A DNA stretch of 5,241 nt from Pseudomonadaceae bacterium (GTDB taxonomy: Bacteria; Pseudomonadota; Alphaproteobacteria; UBA2136; UBA6156), in contig CANHVX010000073.1 of the NCBI GenBank assembly GCA_947464215.1, forward strand, positions 1-5,241, read 5' to 3'. The stretch's first letter is position 1, and each line of letters opens with the position of its first letter. Positions 5,115 to 5,241 of this stretch are shown here, one piece after another. A model generated the notes under the pieces. The model had not been told where the DNA came from. It searched no databases and was given only the letters and a program-made list of their open reading frames with translations. The position numbers and the translations under genes are program-made.

Positions 5115-5241
5115 ATGCTTACCTCCGCGCGCCAGTATTGGCTGATGAAGAGCGAGCCGTTCAAATACAGCTGGCAAAACCTCCAGCGCGACGGACATAC
5201 GCTGTGGGATGGCGTGCGCAACTACGCCGCGCGCAACAACC
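5115..5241 (+). CDS. EVE-domain protein, N-terminal part (cut by window edge)
   Basis: Forty-two codons are visible. The product begins MLTSARQYWLMKSEPFKYSW and continues to WDGVRNYAARNN. YWLMKSEP, the SW-x-x-L segment and WDGVRNYxARN are the hallmark N-terminal motifs of EVE-domain (PUA-like fold, THYN1-related) proteins. These bind modified bases in DNA or possibly RNA; a cellular role is not established for most stand-alone bacterial members. The gene follows the secreted-protein stop by 8 bp, so it is likely the fourth gene of the operon. There is no clear Shine-Dalgarno before the ATG at 5115; an ATG ten codons in lies inside the conserved motif and is unlikely to be the start. The remainder lies to the right. 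Confidence 0.92.
   Translation, partial: MLTSARQYWLMKSEPFKYSWQNLQRDGHTLWDGVRNYAARNN

Overview
The window is GC-rich (except for the A/T-richer repeats at the left edge), gene-dense bacterial chromosome. The best taxonomic guess is an alphaproteobacterium. This rests on a short membrane-anchored bacterial Tim44-like protein (a family best known from Alphaproteobacteria) and on tsaD, gpsA and an EVE-domain gene lying close together, a neighbourhood I recall from that class. This is inference from gene content; no rRNA or species marker is present.

Layout. Positions 1-199 hold tandem 108-bp repeats, one cut by the left edge and one complete. Each contains the 3' two-thirds of a threonine tRNA gene, fused to an unrelated A-rich segment with a small stem-loop. 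They lie directly downstream of an intact tRNA-Thr(CGU) gene (200-275, minus strand) that has a plausible promoter in the 72-bp gap behind it. Next come two minus-strand genes with a one-base stop/start overlap: fpg/mutM (1364-2236, oxidised-base DNA glycosylase) and tsaD (348-1364, t6A37 tRNA modification). Transcription runs fpg, tsaD, tRNA-Thr, repeats.

A 69-bp divergent intergenic region (2237-2305) carries back-to-back palindromes and separates this block from a plus-strand operon. That operon holds a membrane-anchored Tim44-domain protein (2306-2983), gpsA (2993-4015, glycerol-3-phosphate dehydrogenase), an unrecognised secreted protein with two copies of a Cys/PRxC motif (4018-5106), and the start of an EVE-domain protein cut by the right edge (5115-5241). 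Gaps between these genes are 9, 2 and 8 bp, so co-transcription is likely.

Functional themes are translation fidelity (t6A synthesis next to a tRNA that should receive it), oxidative DNA repair, phospholipid precursor supply and envelope proteins. Most genes are ordinary housekeeping. The least ordinary parts are the tRNA-derived repeats, whose 108-bp period is a whole number of codons and which are open in one frame up to the left edge, and the secreted double-PRxC protein. The repeats resemble in layout the tyrT/rtT (tpr) repeats of E. coli.
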